From contig NZ_SRUU01000038.1 of NCBI RefSeq assembly GCF_004791585.1, positions 1 to 47,549 of the forward strand: a stretch of DNA of 47,549 nt. Direction: 5' to 3'. Source of the DNA: Mesorhizobium sp. M1C.F.Ca.ET.210.01.1.1 (GTDB lineage Bacteria > Pseudomonadota > Alphaproteobacteria > Rhizobiales > Rhizobiaceae). Below are positions 1 through 9,330 of this stretch, in pieces. Within the stretch, counting starts at the first letter, position 1; every line of letters starts with the position of its first letter. Below the pieces are notes generated by a model. It did no database searches, was not told where the DNA came from, and was given only the letters and a program-made list of their open reading frames with translations. Position numbers and translations under genes: made by a program.

Positions 1-122
1 ACCGCATCGCCAAAAACATCCTTCAGGCCGCCGATGCTGACAAAGTCCCCATCAGCCACCGCATTAAGAAATGTGCCTGGAATGACGACTACCTCATCCA
101 GGCGCTGACCCATATGCGATAG
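1..122 (+). CDS. 3' end of an unidentified gene
   Basis: An open frame (codons from base 3) enters from the left edge and stops at TAG 120-122. It encodes about 39 residues ending in DDYLIQALTHMR. The charged, non-repetitive composition looks like real protein. The stretch appears less GC-rich than the genes to its right, which can mark a transferred gene, but 120 bases are too few to judge. I do not recognise the family. It does not resemble the IS110 transposase end found at the other edge. Confidence 0.4.
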   Translation, partial: RIAKNILQAADADKVPISHRIKKCAWNDDYLIQALTHMR

Positions 123-156
123 CCCTGGGTCGACGGGGGAGAGGAAGCGCGGCTCC

Positions 157-1260
157 TCAACCCGCCAGCCGGCTCACCATCTCGTGCTGCGCGTAGGCGC
201 GGCCGAAGCGGTTGGCGAGGAAGGCGTCGAGCGCGATGTCTTCCTGGCGGACGAAACCCTTCGCCGGCAGCGTGCCGTCGGCCAGCATGTCGAGCACGGC
301 GCAGATGCCCGAGGCGGTGGTGATCTGGATGGCGCTGCGCAGCAGGTTGCCGACGCGCTTGGAATAGATCTTGTTGGCGTAGGTCTCCTGCAGCAGGCGG
401 CCGTTCCTGCGGCCCGAGACGGTGACGAAGACAATGACCACGTCCTGCAGCGTTGCCGGCAGCGCGCTTTCAAAAATGTCCTTCAGCACGTCGCGGCGGT
501 GACGCAGCCCCAGATCGTTGAGCAGCGCCTTCATGATCGAGGCGTGGCCGGGATAGCGAATGGTGCGGTAGTTCAGCGTGCGCACCTTGCCCGTCAGCGT
601 CTCGGCCAGCGTGCCCAGACCGCCGGAGGTGTTGAAGGCTTCATAGGTGACGCCGTCGAGCGAGAATTCCTCGCGCTCTTCCAGCGGCGGCACCTCGATC
701 AGCTCGCCCTCAACGATCGCCTCGCAGGGCTCGCAATATTCGTTGATGACGCCGTCGGTGCTCCAGGTGAGGTTGTAGTTCAGCGCGTTGGACGGATATT
801 GCGGCAGCGCGCCGACGCGCATGCGCACGCTTTCCAGCGTGTCGAAGCGGCTGGCGAGATCGTTGCCGACGATCGAGATGAAGCCCGGCGCCAGCCCGCA
901 TTGCGGGATGAAGGCGCTCCTTGCCTCACGCGCCAGCTCTTTCACACGGCGGGTCGAGACGACGTCCTCGGTGAGATCGAGATAGTGCACGCCGGTCGCG
1001 GCGGCTGCCTCGGCGATGCGCGTGGTGAGGTGGAAGGGCGCCGCGCTCAGCACCGCGAATTTGCCGGCCAGGGCCTTCTCCAGCGCGCCGGGTGCTGCGA
1101 TGTCGAGCTCCTGCGTCTCGACGCCGGCCGGCAATTCGGCCGCGGCAAGCTGCGCGGCGGAGCGATCGACGAGCGTGACGTGATAGTCGCCCGTGGCGGC
1201 GAGCATCTCGGCGATGGTGGAGCCGATCTTGCCGGCGCCGACGACAACAATGGTCTTCAT
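157..1260 (-). CDS. Saccharopine dehydrogenase family protein (lysine dehydrogenase-like)
   Basis: Predicted 367-residue NAD(P)-dependent oxidoreductase. The N-terminus has a Rossmann glycine motif (VVVGAGKIGSTIAEML), followed by a saccharopine dehydrogenase-like catalytic region (PQCGLAPGFISIVGN, then STDGVINEYCEPC). Length fits single-domain saccharopine or lysine 6-dehydrogenases, not the large fused LKR/SDH enzymes. The start at 1260 is preferred because AGGGG lies 8 bases upstream; an in-frame ATG at 1266 is too close to that site, and longer frames run into the divergent promoter. The divergent Lrp-type gene 122 bp away suggests amino-acid-controlled expression, most simply lysine or a related amino acid. 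The exact substrate cannot be read from the sequence. Confidence 0.85.
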   Translation of the reverse strand: MKTIVVVGAGKIGSTIAEMLAATGDYHVTLVDRSAAQLAAAELPAGVETQELDIAAPGALEKALAGKFAVLSAAPFHLTTRIAEAAAATGVHYLDLTEDVVSTRRVKELAREARSAFIPQCGLAPGFISIVGNDLASRFDTLESVRMRVGALPQYPSNALNYNLTWSTDGVINEYCEPCEAIVEGELIEVPPLEEREEFSLDGVTYEAFNTSGGLGTLAETLTGKVRTLNYRTIRYPGHASIMKALLNDLGLRHRRDVLKDIFESALPATLQDVVIVFVTVSGRRNGRLLQETYANKIYSKRVGNLLRSAIQITTASGICAVLDMLADGTLPAKGFVRQEDIALDAFLANRFGRAYAQHEMVSRLAG

Positions 1261-1382
1261 GGTCATTACCCCTGCCAATTTCGAGTCGGTGGGAATCATC
1301 GCAGCTTGCCTGTCGAAAGGAAGCGTGGAATCTGGCAAAATGAAGCTTATGCTTAGGCAATATGCCGAAGGGTTTCGTCGCA
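1261..1382. promoter_or_regulatory. Divergent promoter region with possible Lrp site
   Basis: This 122-bp spacer separates the dehydrogenase from its divergent Lrp-family regulator. It is visibly more AT-rich near 1320-1366 and contains a short inverted repeat, GGCA-ATA-TGCC (1356-1366), close to the regulator start. Lrp-family proteins usually bind degenerate palindromes in such spacers, so this is a reasonable but weak candidate. Confidence 0.25.
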
Positions 1383-1811
1383 ATGATCACTGAAGCTGAA
1401 CAGGCCCTGCTTACCCTGCTGCGCGCCAACGCGCGCGCCTCGACCGCGGAGCTGGCGAGAAAGCTCGGCGTGTCGCGCACCACGGTGCAAAGCCGGATCG
1501 AGCGGCTGGAGCAGCGCGGCATCATTACCGGCTATGGTGTCAGGCTCTCGCCCGACTACGAGCGCGGGCTGGTCAAGGCGCATGTGCTGCTCACGGTCAC
1601 GCCCAAGCTCGCCGACAAAGTGGTGCGCGCTCTCGAAGCGCTGCCTCCGGTCAGGACGCTGCATTCGGTGAGCGGCAATTTCGACATGATCGTCATCGTT
1701 GACGCGCCGTCCATCCGCGATCTCGACGCGCTGCTCGACCGGATCGGCGCGATGGACGGCGTGGAGCGGACCTCGTCGTCGATTATCCTGTCGACACGGA
1801 TCGATCGGTGA
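1383..1811 (+). CDS. Lrp/AsnC family transcriptional regulator
   Basis: Predicted 142-residue regulator with an N-terminal winged helix-turn-helix (STAELARKLGVSRTTVQSRI, about residues 17-36) and a C-terminal RAM/ligand-sensing domain (VSGNFDMIVIVDAPS). These proteins form dimers to octamers and bind amino acids. The start at 1383 is chosen because GAAGGG lies about 10 bases upstream; an in-frame ATG at 1362 would add seven residues without a clear ribosome site. It is transcribed away from the saccharopine-dehydrogenase-like gene, the usual arrangement for an Lrp protein that controls one neighbouring catabolic gene and itself. Confidence 0.9.
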   Translation: MITEAEQALLTLLRANARASTAELARKLGVSRTTVQSRIERLEQRGIITGYGVRLSPDYERGLVKAHVLLTVTPKLADKVVRALEALPPVRTLHSVSGNFDMIVIVDAPSIRDLDALLDRIGAMDGVERTSSSIILSTRIDR

Positions 1812-1850
1812 GGGTGGGCCAAGGCCATTTGGAGATGCTGGCGGGACAGC

Positions 1851-2008
1851 GCGCCCCTCTGTCCTGCCGGACATCTCCCCCACAAGGGGGGAGATCAGAC
1901 GTCACGCGGGCTTTCGCCAATCTCACAACGTTGCAGGAACGCGCCGGCGCAAAAGCTGCCAATCTCCCCCCTTGTGGGGGAGATGCCCGGCAGGGCAGAG
2001 GGGGGCGC
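1851..2008. repeat. MITE-like palindromic repeat, copy 1 (RIME-like)
   Basis: A 158-bp element with terminal inverted repeats of about 45 bp. Each end carries GCGCCCC(C)TCTG, then CTGCCGG, then its own hairpin ATCTCCCCC-acaa-GGGGGGAGAT. The core between the ends matches, in inverted orientation, the core of the element at 27423-27583, so the two are copies of one element and not just similar hairpins. It fills the convergent junction between the Lrp gene (stop 1811) and the fusion oxidoreductase (stop 2050), and could serve as a two-way terminator. The name RIME-like is by analogy with rhizobial intergenic mosaic elements. Confidence 0.8.
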
Positions 2009-2049
2009 GAAGGAATGAGGAGTTTATTTTTTGCACCCCGAACTGACCC

Positions 2050-4077
2050 CTAAGCCTTGCGCCGCTCGGGCCCGTTGTCCAGCCAGGCGACATCCGCCGC
2101 CGTCAGCGCGATATCCAGCGCCTTGAGGCTGTCCTCGAGCTCGTCCAGCGTGCGCGGGCCGATCAGCGGCACCGACGGGAAGGGCTGGGCCAGGACATAG
2201 GCGAGCGCGACGTGGATCGGGCTCTTGCCCAGCCGGTTGGCGAGTTCGATGGCGCGGTCGCGGCGGCCGAAATTCTTCTCCGAATACCAGACCCGCACCA
2301 GCTCCTCATTGTCGGTCCGGTCACGCCCGGCGCGATCGGTGAAGAAGCCGCGGCCCTGGCTTGACCAGGCGAAGTTCGGCATCTGCCGCGCCGTCAGCCA
2401 GGCTTTCCAGGCATCGGTCGAGGAGGTGATGCAGCCGGCCCAGATCGGCTCCAGCATCTCGGCCAGCGAGAAATTGTTGGAAAGCGCGCCGGGCTTCTGC
2501 TTTCCGTTCTTCTCGGCATAGCGAATAGCCTCATCCATGCGTTCCATCGTCCAGTTGGAGCCGCCGAACAGGCCGCGGATGCGGCCGGCCTTGGCCTCGC
2601 GGTCCATGGCGTCGACGAACTCGCCGACCGGCACATCCGGATTGTCGCGATGCATGAAATAGATGTCGACATGATCGGTCTGCAGCCGGTCGAGCGACTG
2701 GGCGAGCTGCTTGCCGATCACGTCGGGATAGCAGAGCGGCGAATGCGCGCCCTTGGCGATGATGACGGACTGCTCGCGCACGCCGCGATTCCTCAGCCAT
2801 TGGCCAAGCAGCGCTTCGGTGTAGCCGGCGCCGTAGACAAAGCCGGTGTCGAACAAATTGCCGCCGGCCTCGAAGAAGGCGTCGAGCAGGATCGAGCCCG
2901 AGGAGAATGTCCGGAAATCCTCGAAGCCCAGCGCCAGCCGCGAGGCCTGGCGCGGCAGGCCCGGAATGGCGCGCTTGCCGATGGCAGTGCCGCTGGTTCG
3001 CAGCGGCCGGCCGGAGATGGTGCTGACGCGCTTAGCCGGCTTCTCGATCTCGTACTCCAGCCCGACGGCGGCCCGCCATCTGTCCAAAACACGCAGGTTG
3101 TTGAGGCTGTCGGCCCAGCCCATGCCGGGCCAGGCGAATTCCTGCCGGCCGGCCAGGATCGCCTCGCCGGCGGCATCGACCTCGAAGGAGTAGAGATGGC
3201 GCATCTCGTTGAGGCTGATCACCTCGCGCGGGGCGCCGGACCGGATCACGTCGATCCGGCCCGGCCCGACATCGCGATTGCCGCCAGCGAACCAGAAATC
3301 AGGCACCTCGATCTGGCCCTTGGTGCCGAGGATGCGCAGCACATTGTCCTGGTTGAGCGAAATGCTGCAGGAGACCTCGGCGACGATGCCATTGGGAAAA
3401 TGCAGCAACGCCGATGCCCATTCATCGACGCCGGACTGGCCGAGATGGGCCGCGCCCACCACTTTGTCCGGCTCTAGGAAAGCCTGCCCCGCCGCGGCGC
3501 CGGCGATCAGCCGCGCCATCGACACCGGATAGCCCCCGACATCGAGTATGCCGCCGCCGGCGAGCTCGTTGGCGTAAAGCCGGTGCTCGGGCATGAAGCC
3601 CGGCATGGCGAAGCCGAAGCTCGACTTGATCATGCGCACCTCGCCGATGACGCCCGACTTGATCAGCTCGACCAGCTGCCGGGTCTGCGGGTGCAGCCGG
3701 TACATGAAGGCTTCGCCGAGAAATGTGCTGGCCTTGCGCGCCGCATGCATCATGGCATCGGCCTCGAAGGCGGTCAGGCCCAGCGGCTTCTCGCACAGCA
3801 CATGCTTGCCGGCCTCGGCTGCCTTGATCGCCCATTCGGCATGGCCGGGATGCGGGATCGAGATGTAGACGGCGTCGATCTCCTTGTCGGCAAGCAGCGC
3901 GTCATAGCCGTCGAGGATGCGCGCGCCCGGGAAGGCTTGCGCCAAGCCCGGTTTGCCCGGGTTGCGGGCGCCGAGAGCGACCAGTTCGCCGTTGCGCGAC
4001 TGCGCCACGCCGCCGGCAAAGGATTTTGCGATGCTGCCGGGTCCGAGGATGGCCCAGCGAATTTTTCCAGATGTCAT
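2050..4077 (-). CDS. Gfo/Idh/MocA oxidoreductase fused to aldo/keto reductase
   Basis: Predicted 675-residue two-domain protein. Residues 1 to about 345 are a Gfo/Idh/MocA dehydrogenase: nucleotide-binding motif AILGPGSIAKSF at 9-20, the family EKP motif at 96-98, and a C-terminal substrate sheet (GGGILDVGGYPVSMARL at 174-190). Residues about 350-675 are an aldo/keto reductase with the catalytic tetrad apparently intact: Asp410, Tyr415, Lys442 and His476. Both halves use NAD(P)(H), so the protein could carry out two linked redox steps on one sugar or polyol. The start at 4077 has GGAG 8 bases upstream. It is the last gene of the sugar ABC transporter cluster, 56 bp after the ATPase, so it probably acts on the imported compound. 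No stop codon or frameshift separates the domains. Confidence 0.88.
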   Translation of the reverse strand: MTSGKIRWAILGPGSIAKSFAGGVAQSRNGELVALGARNPGKPGLAQAFPGARILDGYDALLADKEIDAVYISIPHPGHAEWAIKAAEAGKHVLCEKPLGLTAFEADAMMHAARKASTFLGEAFMYRLHPQTRQLVELIKSGVIGEVRMIKSSFGFAMPGFMPEHRLYANELAGGGILDVGGYPVSMARLIAGAAAGQAFLEPDKVVGAAHLGQSGVDEWASALLHFPNGIVAEVSCSISLNQDNVLRILGTKGQIEVPDFWFAGGNRDVGPGRIDVIRSGAPREVISLNEMRHLYSFEVDAAGEAILAGRQEFAWPGMGWADSLNNLRVLDRWRAAVGLEYEIEKPAKRVSTISGRPLRTSGTAIGKRAIPGLPRQASRLALGFEDFRTFSSGSILLDAFFEAGGNLFDTGFVYGAGYTEALLGQWLRNRGVREQSVIIAKGAHSPLCYPDVIGKQLAQSLDRLQTDHVDIYFMHRDNPDVPVGEFVDAMDREAKAGRIRGLFGGSNWTMERMDEAIRYAEKNGKQKPGALSNNFSLAEMLEPIWAGCITSSTDAWKAWLTARQMPNFAWSSQGRGFFTDRAGRDRTDNEELVRVWYSEKNFGRRDRAIELANRLGKSPIHVALAYVLAQPFPSVPLIGPRTLDELEDSLKALDIALTAADVAWLDNGPERRKA

Positions 4078-4133
4078 GTCGAATTCTCCATGGGTCGCCG
4101 CCATGCCTGGCATGCCGGAAAAGAAAAACCGGA

Positions 4134-5219
<1,086 letters not shown>

Positions 5220-5231
5220 CTCGCTCCTGTC

Positions 5232-6068
5232 CTATTTGACCGCGCCGGCGGCAATGCCGGCGATGAAATGACGCTGCAAGAGCACGAAGACGATGAGCAT
5301 CGGCACCGTCAGCATCACGGCGCCGGCCATGATGCCGCCCCAGGAAACCTTGGTGAGGCCGATCAGCGTTCCCAGCGCCACCGGCGCCGTCATCGCGCCG
5401 GGCTGGCTGTTGATCAAAAGCGGCCAGAGATAATTGTTCCACGAGGCGAGGAAGAGGATGATGGCCAAGGCGGCCAGCATCGGCCGCGCCAGCGGCAGCG
5501 CCACGAAAAGGAAGATGCGCCATTCCTTCACACCTTCGACCCGCGCCGCGTCGAACAATTCGGCCGGCATCATCGAAAAGGCCTGGCGCATGAAGAGCAC
5601 CCCGAGCGAATTGAACAGCGGCGGCACGATCAGCGCGATCCAGGTGTTGGCGAGCTGGAAGTCGCGCGCCACCATGATGAACTGCGGGATCAGCACCACC
5701 GCATAGGGAAGCGTAATGGTGCCGAGGATGATCGCCACCACGATGCCCTTCCCGAGGAATTCGTAGCGCGCCAGCGCCCAGCCGGCCATCGAGGTCAGCA
5801 GCACCGAAAGGAAGGTGTAGGTCACCGCCACCGAGACGGAGATGCCGATGGCGCCGACGAAGTTGGTGTCGCGCTGCAAATTGTTGACATTGTCGAGGAA
5901 GCCGTCATGCGGCAGAAGCTCGATGCCGGGACTGAAGATGCCGTTGTCGGGCATGGTGGAGAACACCACCATCATCCACAGCGGAAACAGCCAGACCAGC
6001 GCCAGCGGCGTCAGGACAAGATGCAGCAGGATGCTGCGGCCGAGCCGTCTTTGAGAGCGCGAGGTCAT
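5232..6068 (-). CDS. Carbohydrate ABC transporter permease (MalG type)
   Basis: Predicted 278-residue inner-membrane protein with six likely membrane segments. The EAA loop that contacts the ATPase is visible as ELFDAARVEGVKEWRIFLFVALPLARP. The first membrane segment follows a basic N-terminus (MTSRSQRRLGR). Its ATG overlaps the stop codon of the preceding permease by 4 bases (ATGA, 6065-6068), which implies translational coupling and a heterodimeric membrane channel. The ATPase gene follows after 12 bp. Confidence 0.93.
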   Translation of the reverse strand: MTSRSQRRLGRSILLHLVLTPLALVWLFPLWMMVVFSTMPDNGIFSPGIELLPHDGFLDNVNNLQRDTNFVGAIGISVSVAVTYTFLSVLLTSMAGWALARYEFLGKGIVVAIILGTITLPYAVVLIPQFIMVARDFQLANTWIALIVPPLFNSLGVLFMRQAFSMMPAELFDAARVEGVKEWRIFLFVALPLARPMLAALAIILFLASWNNYLWPLLINSQPGAMTAPVALGTLIGLTKVSWGGIMAGAVMLTVPMLIVFVLLQRHFIAGIAAGAVK

Positions 6069-6925
6069 TTCGGCTCTCTCGTCAGCCAGAGCTGCACCAA
6101 AGTGATGGCGATGGCGAGGCCCGCCATGGTGTAGGCGATGGCCGAGGCATAGCCGAAATTGAGCGAGCGGAAGCCCTGGCGGTAGAGCAAGAGGCCCAGC
6201 GTCTCGGTGCCGCCGCCCGGGCCGCCGCGCTCGGTGATCAGGAACGGCTCGGTGAAGAGCTGCATGGTGCCGATGATCGACAGCACGGCGCAGAAGACGA
6301 TGACCGGTTTCAACAGCGGCAAGGTGATGTGGAAGAACTGCCTGACCTTGCTGACGCGGTCGAGCGTCGCCGCCTCGTAGACATCCTCCGGGATGGACTG
6401 GAGGCCGGCGAGGATGATGATGGCGTTGTAGCCGGCCCAGCGCCAGGTCACCGCGATCATGATCAGCGCCATGGCCGGCGTGACGTTGGAGAACCAGTCG
6501 ATCTTCGGCAGTCCGACGCTGTTCAAGAGCTTGTTGATGATGCCGAAATCGAGGCTGAACATCAGCCGGAACACCGCCGAATAGGCCACCTCGCCGACCA
6601 CGACCGGGGCGAAGAAGGCGAAGCGGTAGAGGCCGCGCGCCTTGAGCAGCGGCGAATTCAAAAGCACCGCCATGACGATCGCCAGCGAGATCATCACCGG
6701 CACCTGGATGACGAGGATGAGCAGCGTGTTCTTCAAGGCATTGAAGAAGGCGGGGTCGCCGATCAGGCGACCCCAGTTGAAGGTCGGCGCGAAGCGCCAC
6801 GGCACGGTGCGGGTCGCCTGGAAGGAGATCAGGAAGGAGCTGATGATCGGCCAGATCCAGAAGATGGCAAAGATCAGCAGATAGGGCGTGAGGAAGCGAT
6901 ACGCGGTGGCGTTGCGGTAGCGCAT
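6065..6925 (-). CDS. Sugar ABC transporter permease (MalF type)
   Basis: Predicted 286-residue inner-membrane permease with about six membrane segments, starting with a hydrophobic stretch at residues 10-31. The EAA motif appears as DVYEAATLDRVSKVRQFFHI, followed by LPLLKPV. The start at 6925 is set by a near-perfect ribosome site (AAAGGAGG) 4 bases upstream. It pairs with the MalG-type permease, whose start overlaps its stop. It lies 145 bp after the binding protein, with a hairpin in between. Confidence 0.93.
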   Translation of the reverse strand: MRYRNATAYRFLTPYLLIFAIFWIWPIISSFLISFQATRTVPWRFAPTFNWGRLIGDPAFFNALKNTLLILVIQVPVMISLAIVMAVLLNSPLLKARGLYRFAFFAPVVVGEVAYSAVFRLMFSLDFGIINKLLNSVGLPKIDWFSNVTPAMALIMIAVTWRWAGYNAIIILAGLQSIPEDVYEAATLDRVSKVRQFFHITLPLLKPVIVFCAVLSIIGTMQLFTEPFLITERGGPGGGTETLGLLLYRQGFRSLNFGYASAIAYTMAGLAIAITLVQLWLTREPK

Positions 6926-7035
6926 CCTTCCTCCTTTCTGGTTCCCGGTGGCGCCTTCTTGGCGGGCGCGGTGCTGATCATGCGTCGAATTGCTGGAGCA
7001 GCGCCAATTGTCGATGCAGGCGCTGCCCTGTCTTG

Positions 7036-7058
7036 CCTTCTCCCCTTGTGGGAGAAGG
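7036..7058. promoter_or_regulatory. Intercistronic hairpin between binding protein and permease
   Basis: CCTTCTCCC (7036-7044) pairs perfectly with GGGAGAAGG (7050-7058) around a 5-base loop, 12 bases past the stop of the binding-protein gene. No U-tract follows on the minus strand, so it is not a classical terminator. Such hairpins often protect the 3' end of the binding-protein mRNA and raise its amount over the permeases. The sequence also resembles the hairpin of the RIME-like repeats. Confidence 0.55.
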
Positions 7059-7070
7059 AAAAGCGACGCT

Positions 7071-8339
7071 CTACTTGACCGGCAGACCCGTCGCCGAGGC
7101 GATCTGGCTGGCGGCGTCGTCGAGCGCGGCCTTGGCGTCCGGATAGCCGCCGGCCAGATATTTGGTCTGCACGGCGCGGACGATGATCTCGGCGTCGCTC
7201 TGGAATTGCGTGCCGCGGCTCGGCACGACCTTGGGCAAGGTGGCGAGAATGTCCTTCCAAACGGCCTGGTCGCCCCAATAGGCCTGGCCCTGCGCGACAT
7301 AGGGATCGTCGAGCGCCGAGATCAGCGAAGGCACCAGGCCGAAATCCTTCAGCATGGTGATCTGGCCTTCATTCGTCTCCAGCGTGTATTTCAGGTAGGC
7401 GTAGGCCGCCTCCTTGTTCTTCGAGGCCGAGGTGATGGCCAGTGAAGAGCCGCCGAGATTGGCGGCGCGCGGGCCATCGGCGGTCAGGCTCGGCATCAGG
7501 TAGACGCCCCACTTGCCGTTTTCCTTCGGCGATTCGGTGCGGATCGTGCCTTCGTACCAGCCGCCATAGACCTGGGTGGCGACGGTGCCGGCGGTGTTGT
7601 TGGTGATCTTGGTGCCCCAATCGGCCGAAGAGACGATACCGGCGTCCTTCATCTCCTTGACCTTGGTCATGGCGTCGACGCATTTCGGCTGGTTGACGGT
7701 GATCGACTGCCCGTCCTCGGCGAAATAGGCGCAGCCCTGTTCGTTCGAGATCATGCGGAAGAATTCGGTGTCGCCGTTGAAATCGGCGTTGGTCATGGTC
7801 ACGCCCGGATTGGCGGCCTGGATCTTCTTGCCGGCGGCGATGAAATCGTCCCAGGTCTTGATCGAGGCCGGATCGACGCCGGCCTTCTCGTAGAAGTCGC
7901 GGCGGTAGAAGACGGCGACCGGACCGGAATCCCAGGGCATGGCATAGGCCCTGTCGCCGACCTCGAGCTCGGTGCGCTTGAAGTCGGGGAACTTCTTCTG
8001 GTCTTCCGCCGTGTAGCCCAGCGTGTGCAGGTCGACGAAGCAGTCGGGGAACTGGCTCCAGTAGTTCTCGGCCTCGCCGTTCTCGATCGAGACGATGTCG
8101 GGCAGGCCGACGCCGCCGGCGGCGCAGCCGGCGATCGACTTGTCATAGGTCGGCTGGTTGCCGAGGTCCTGAACCGTGACCTTGATGTCGGGGTATTTCT
8201 TGTTGAAGCCTTCGACCGTCGACTTCAGCGACGAAGCGGCGATGTTCCAGCTCCAGATCGTGAGTTCGCCGGATTGCGCGAGGGCCGGGCCGGAGCCCAG
8301 GGCAAGCAAAAGCGTGGCGCAGGTCAGTGTGGTGCGCAT
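7071..8339 (-). CDS. Extracellular sugar-binding protein of an ABC transporter
   Basis: Predicted 422-residue periplasmic solute-binding protein, family 1 (MalE-like). A Sec signal peptide covers residues 1-21, with likely cleavage after ALA and before QSGELTIWSWN. The mature N-terminus and segments such as DIVSIENGEAENYWSQFPD and GGSSLAITSASKNKEAAYAYL are typical of the family. GGGAGG lies 7 bases before the ATG. It is the first gene of the operon with the permeases, ATPase and fusion oxidoreductase, and is divergent from the AraC regulator. The ligand is probably a sugar or polyol, by family only. Confidence 0.94.
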   Translation of the reverse strand: MRTTLTCATLLLALGSGPALAQSGELTIWSWNIAASSLKSTVEGFNKKYPDIKVTVQDLGNQPTYDKSIAGCAAGGVGLPDIVSIENGEAENYWSQFPDCFVDLHTLGYTAEDQKKFPDFKRTELEVGDRAYAMPWDSGPVAVFYRRDFYEKAGVDPASIKTWDDFIAAGKKIQAANPGVTMTNADFNGDTEFFRMISNEQGCAYFAEDGQSITVNQPKCVDAMTKVKEMKDAGIVSSADWGTKITNNTAGTVATQVYGGWYEGTIRTESPKENGKWGVYLMPSLTADGPRAANLGGSSLAITSASKNKEAAYAYLKYTLETNEGQITMLKDFGLVPSLISALDDPYVAQGQAYWGDQAVWKDILATLPKVVPSRGTQFQSDAEIIVRAVQTKYLAGGYPDAKAALDDAASQIASATGLPVK

Positions 8340-8430
8340 TGAAATCCTCCCATTTCGTTTGCTCTCTCACCGTGAGCATGGATAGATTAGGCGGCGCGGA
8401 AGGCTTGTCCCCGACAAAGGGAATAAGAAG
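8340..8430. promoter_or_regulatory. Divergent promoter region of sugar uptake cluster
   Basis: This 91-bp spacer lies between the binding-protein gene and the AraC-type regulator and must hold both promoters. Two inverted repeats stand out: TTGTC-CCC-GACAA (8405-8417) and CTCAC-C-GTGAG (8366-8376). Either could bind the regulator. AraC proteins more often use direct repeats, so the assignment is tentative. Confidence 0.35.
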
Positions 8431-9312
8431 TTGGCGGAAAGTAAGATGCCCGGGCGTCCGTTCTACCAGCCAGGCGCGAGCAGCGTCGAAGGCCTGCCGC
8501 TGGCGTTGCAGATGTTCCACAACCACCCCCTGGTAATGCTGAAGCCGCACTGGCATGCCCAGGTCGAGGTGAATTTCATCGTGCGCGGCAGCGTGCACTA
8601 CCGCATGGCCGAGCATGAGATCTCGCTTTCGGCTGGCGAGATGTGCCTGTTCTGGGGCGGGCTGCCGCACCAGATGGACGATCTCACCGACGACGCGATC
8701 TATGCCGGCGCACACCTGCCGCTGGTGCATTTCTTCAGGCTGCATCTGCCGGCCGACGTCCGGCACCGGCTGATGACTGGCGCGACGCTGGTGACGAATG
8801 CCACCGACCAGTCCGACAACGACAATTTCAAGCGCTGGAACGATTATGCGCGCTCGGGCGATCCGGCCAAGGCCGAACACGCCGTCAACGAGCTGCTCTT
8901 GCGGCTCGAGCGGGTGCGCTTCGAGCCCTACCGGCTGGCGCCGGAAACCACTGCCGGGCATGGCGCGGGCAGCCCCTTCGACCAGCAGTCCTCGCGCAAT
9001 GTCGGGCGCATGTGCGATTTCATCGCCGAGAATTTCCTCTACGACATCGACTGCGTGAACATCGCCTCAGCCGCCGACATCCATCCGAAATACGCCATGA
9101 GCCTGTTCAAGAAGTCGACCGGGATGACGCTCAACGAATATGTCAATCTCTTGCGGCTGAGCTATGCGCAGGCGCTTTTGATGCATGAGGGCGCCAATGT
9201 GCTGAAGGTCGCGATGGATTCGGGCTTCGGCTCGCTCAGCGCCTTCAACAAATCCTTCCGCAAGCTCGCCGGCATGTCGCCTTCCGATTTCCGCAGGGCG
9301 GTCGTGCGCTGA
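8431..9312 (+). CDS. AraC family transcriptional regulator
   Basis: Predicted 293-residue regulator. The N-terminal half is a cupin-like sensing domain (HWHAQVEVNFIVRGSVHYRM, then SLSAGEMCLFWGGLPHQM). The C-terminal 100 residues carry two AraC helix-turn-helix units, the second being VLKVAMDSGFGSLSAFNKSF followed by RKLAGMSPSDFRR. The listed start is a TTG at 8431 with AAGGG about 9 bases before it; an ATG at 8446 with GGCGGA upstream would give a protein five residues shorter and is equally possible. Divergent position implies control of the sugar uptake operon, usually as a ligand-dependent activator. Confidence 0.9.
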   Translation: MAESKMPGRPFYQPGASSVEGLPLALQMFHNHPLVMLKPHWHAQVEVNFIVRGSVHYRMAEHEISLSAGEMCLFWGGLPHQMDDLTDDAIYAGAHLPLVHFFRLHLPADVRHRLMTGATLVTNATDQSDNDNFKRWNDYARSGDPAKAEHAVNELLLRLERVRFEPYRLAPETTAGHGAGSPFDQQSSRNVGRMCDFIAENFLYDIDCVNIASAADIHPKYAMSLFKKSTGMTLNEYVNLLRLSYAQALLMHEGANVLKVAMDSGFGSLSAFNKSFRKLAGMSPSDFRRAVVR

Positions 9313-9330
9313 TCGCCGACAGCGAATCCA

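Noticed and set aside
1..122. Left-edge frame as the other end of the IS110 element
   Set aside because: The residues do not resemble any part of an IS110 transposase and the frame is on the opposite strand with its own stop.
1851..2008. The hairpin repeats as a CRISPR array
   Set aside because: There are only two inverted ends per element, with no regular direct repeats or unique spacers, and no cas genes.
7036..7058. The hairpin after the binding-protein gene as a terminator separating two operons
   Set aside because: No T-run on the minus strand, and the permeases depend functionally on the binding protein; differential expression is the simpler reading.
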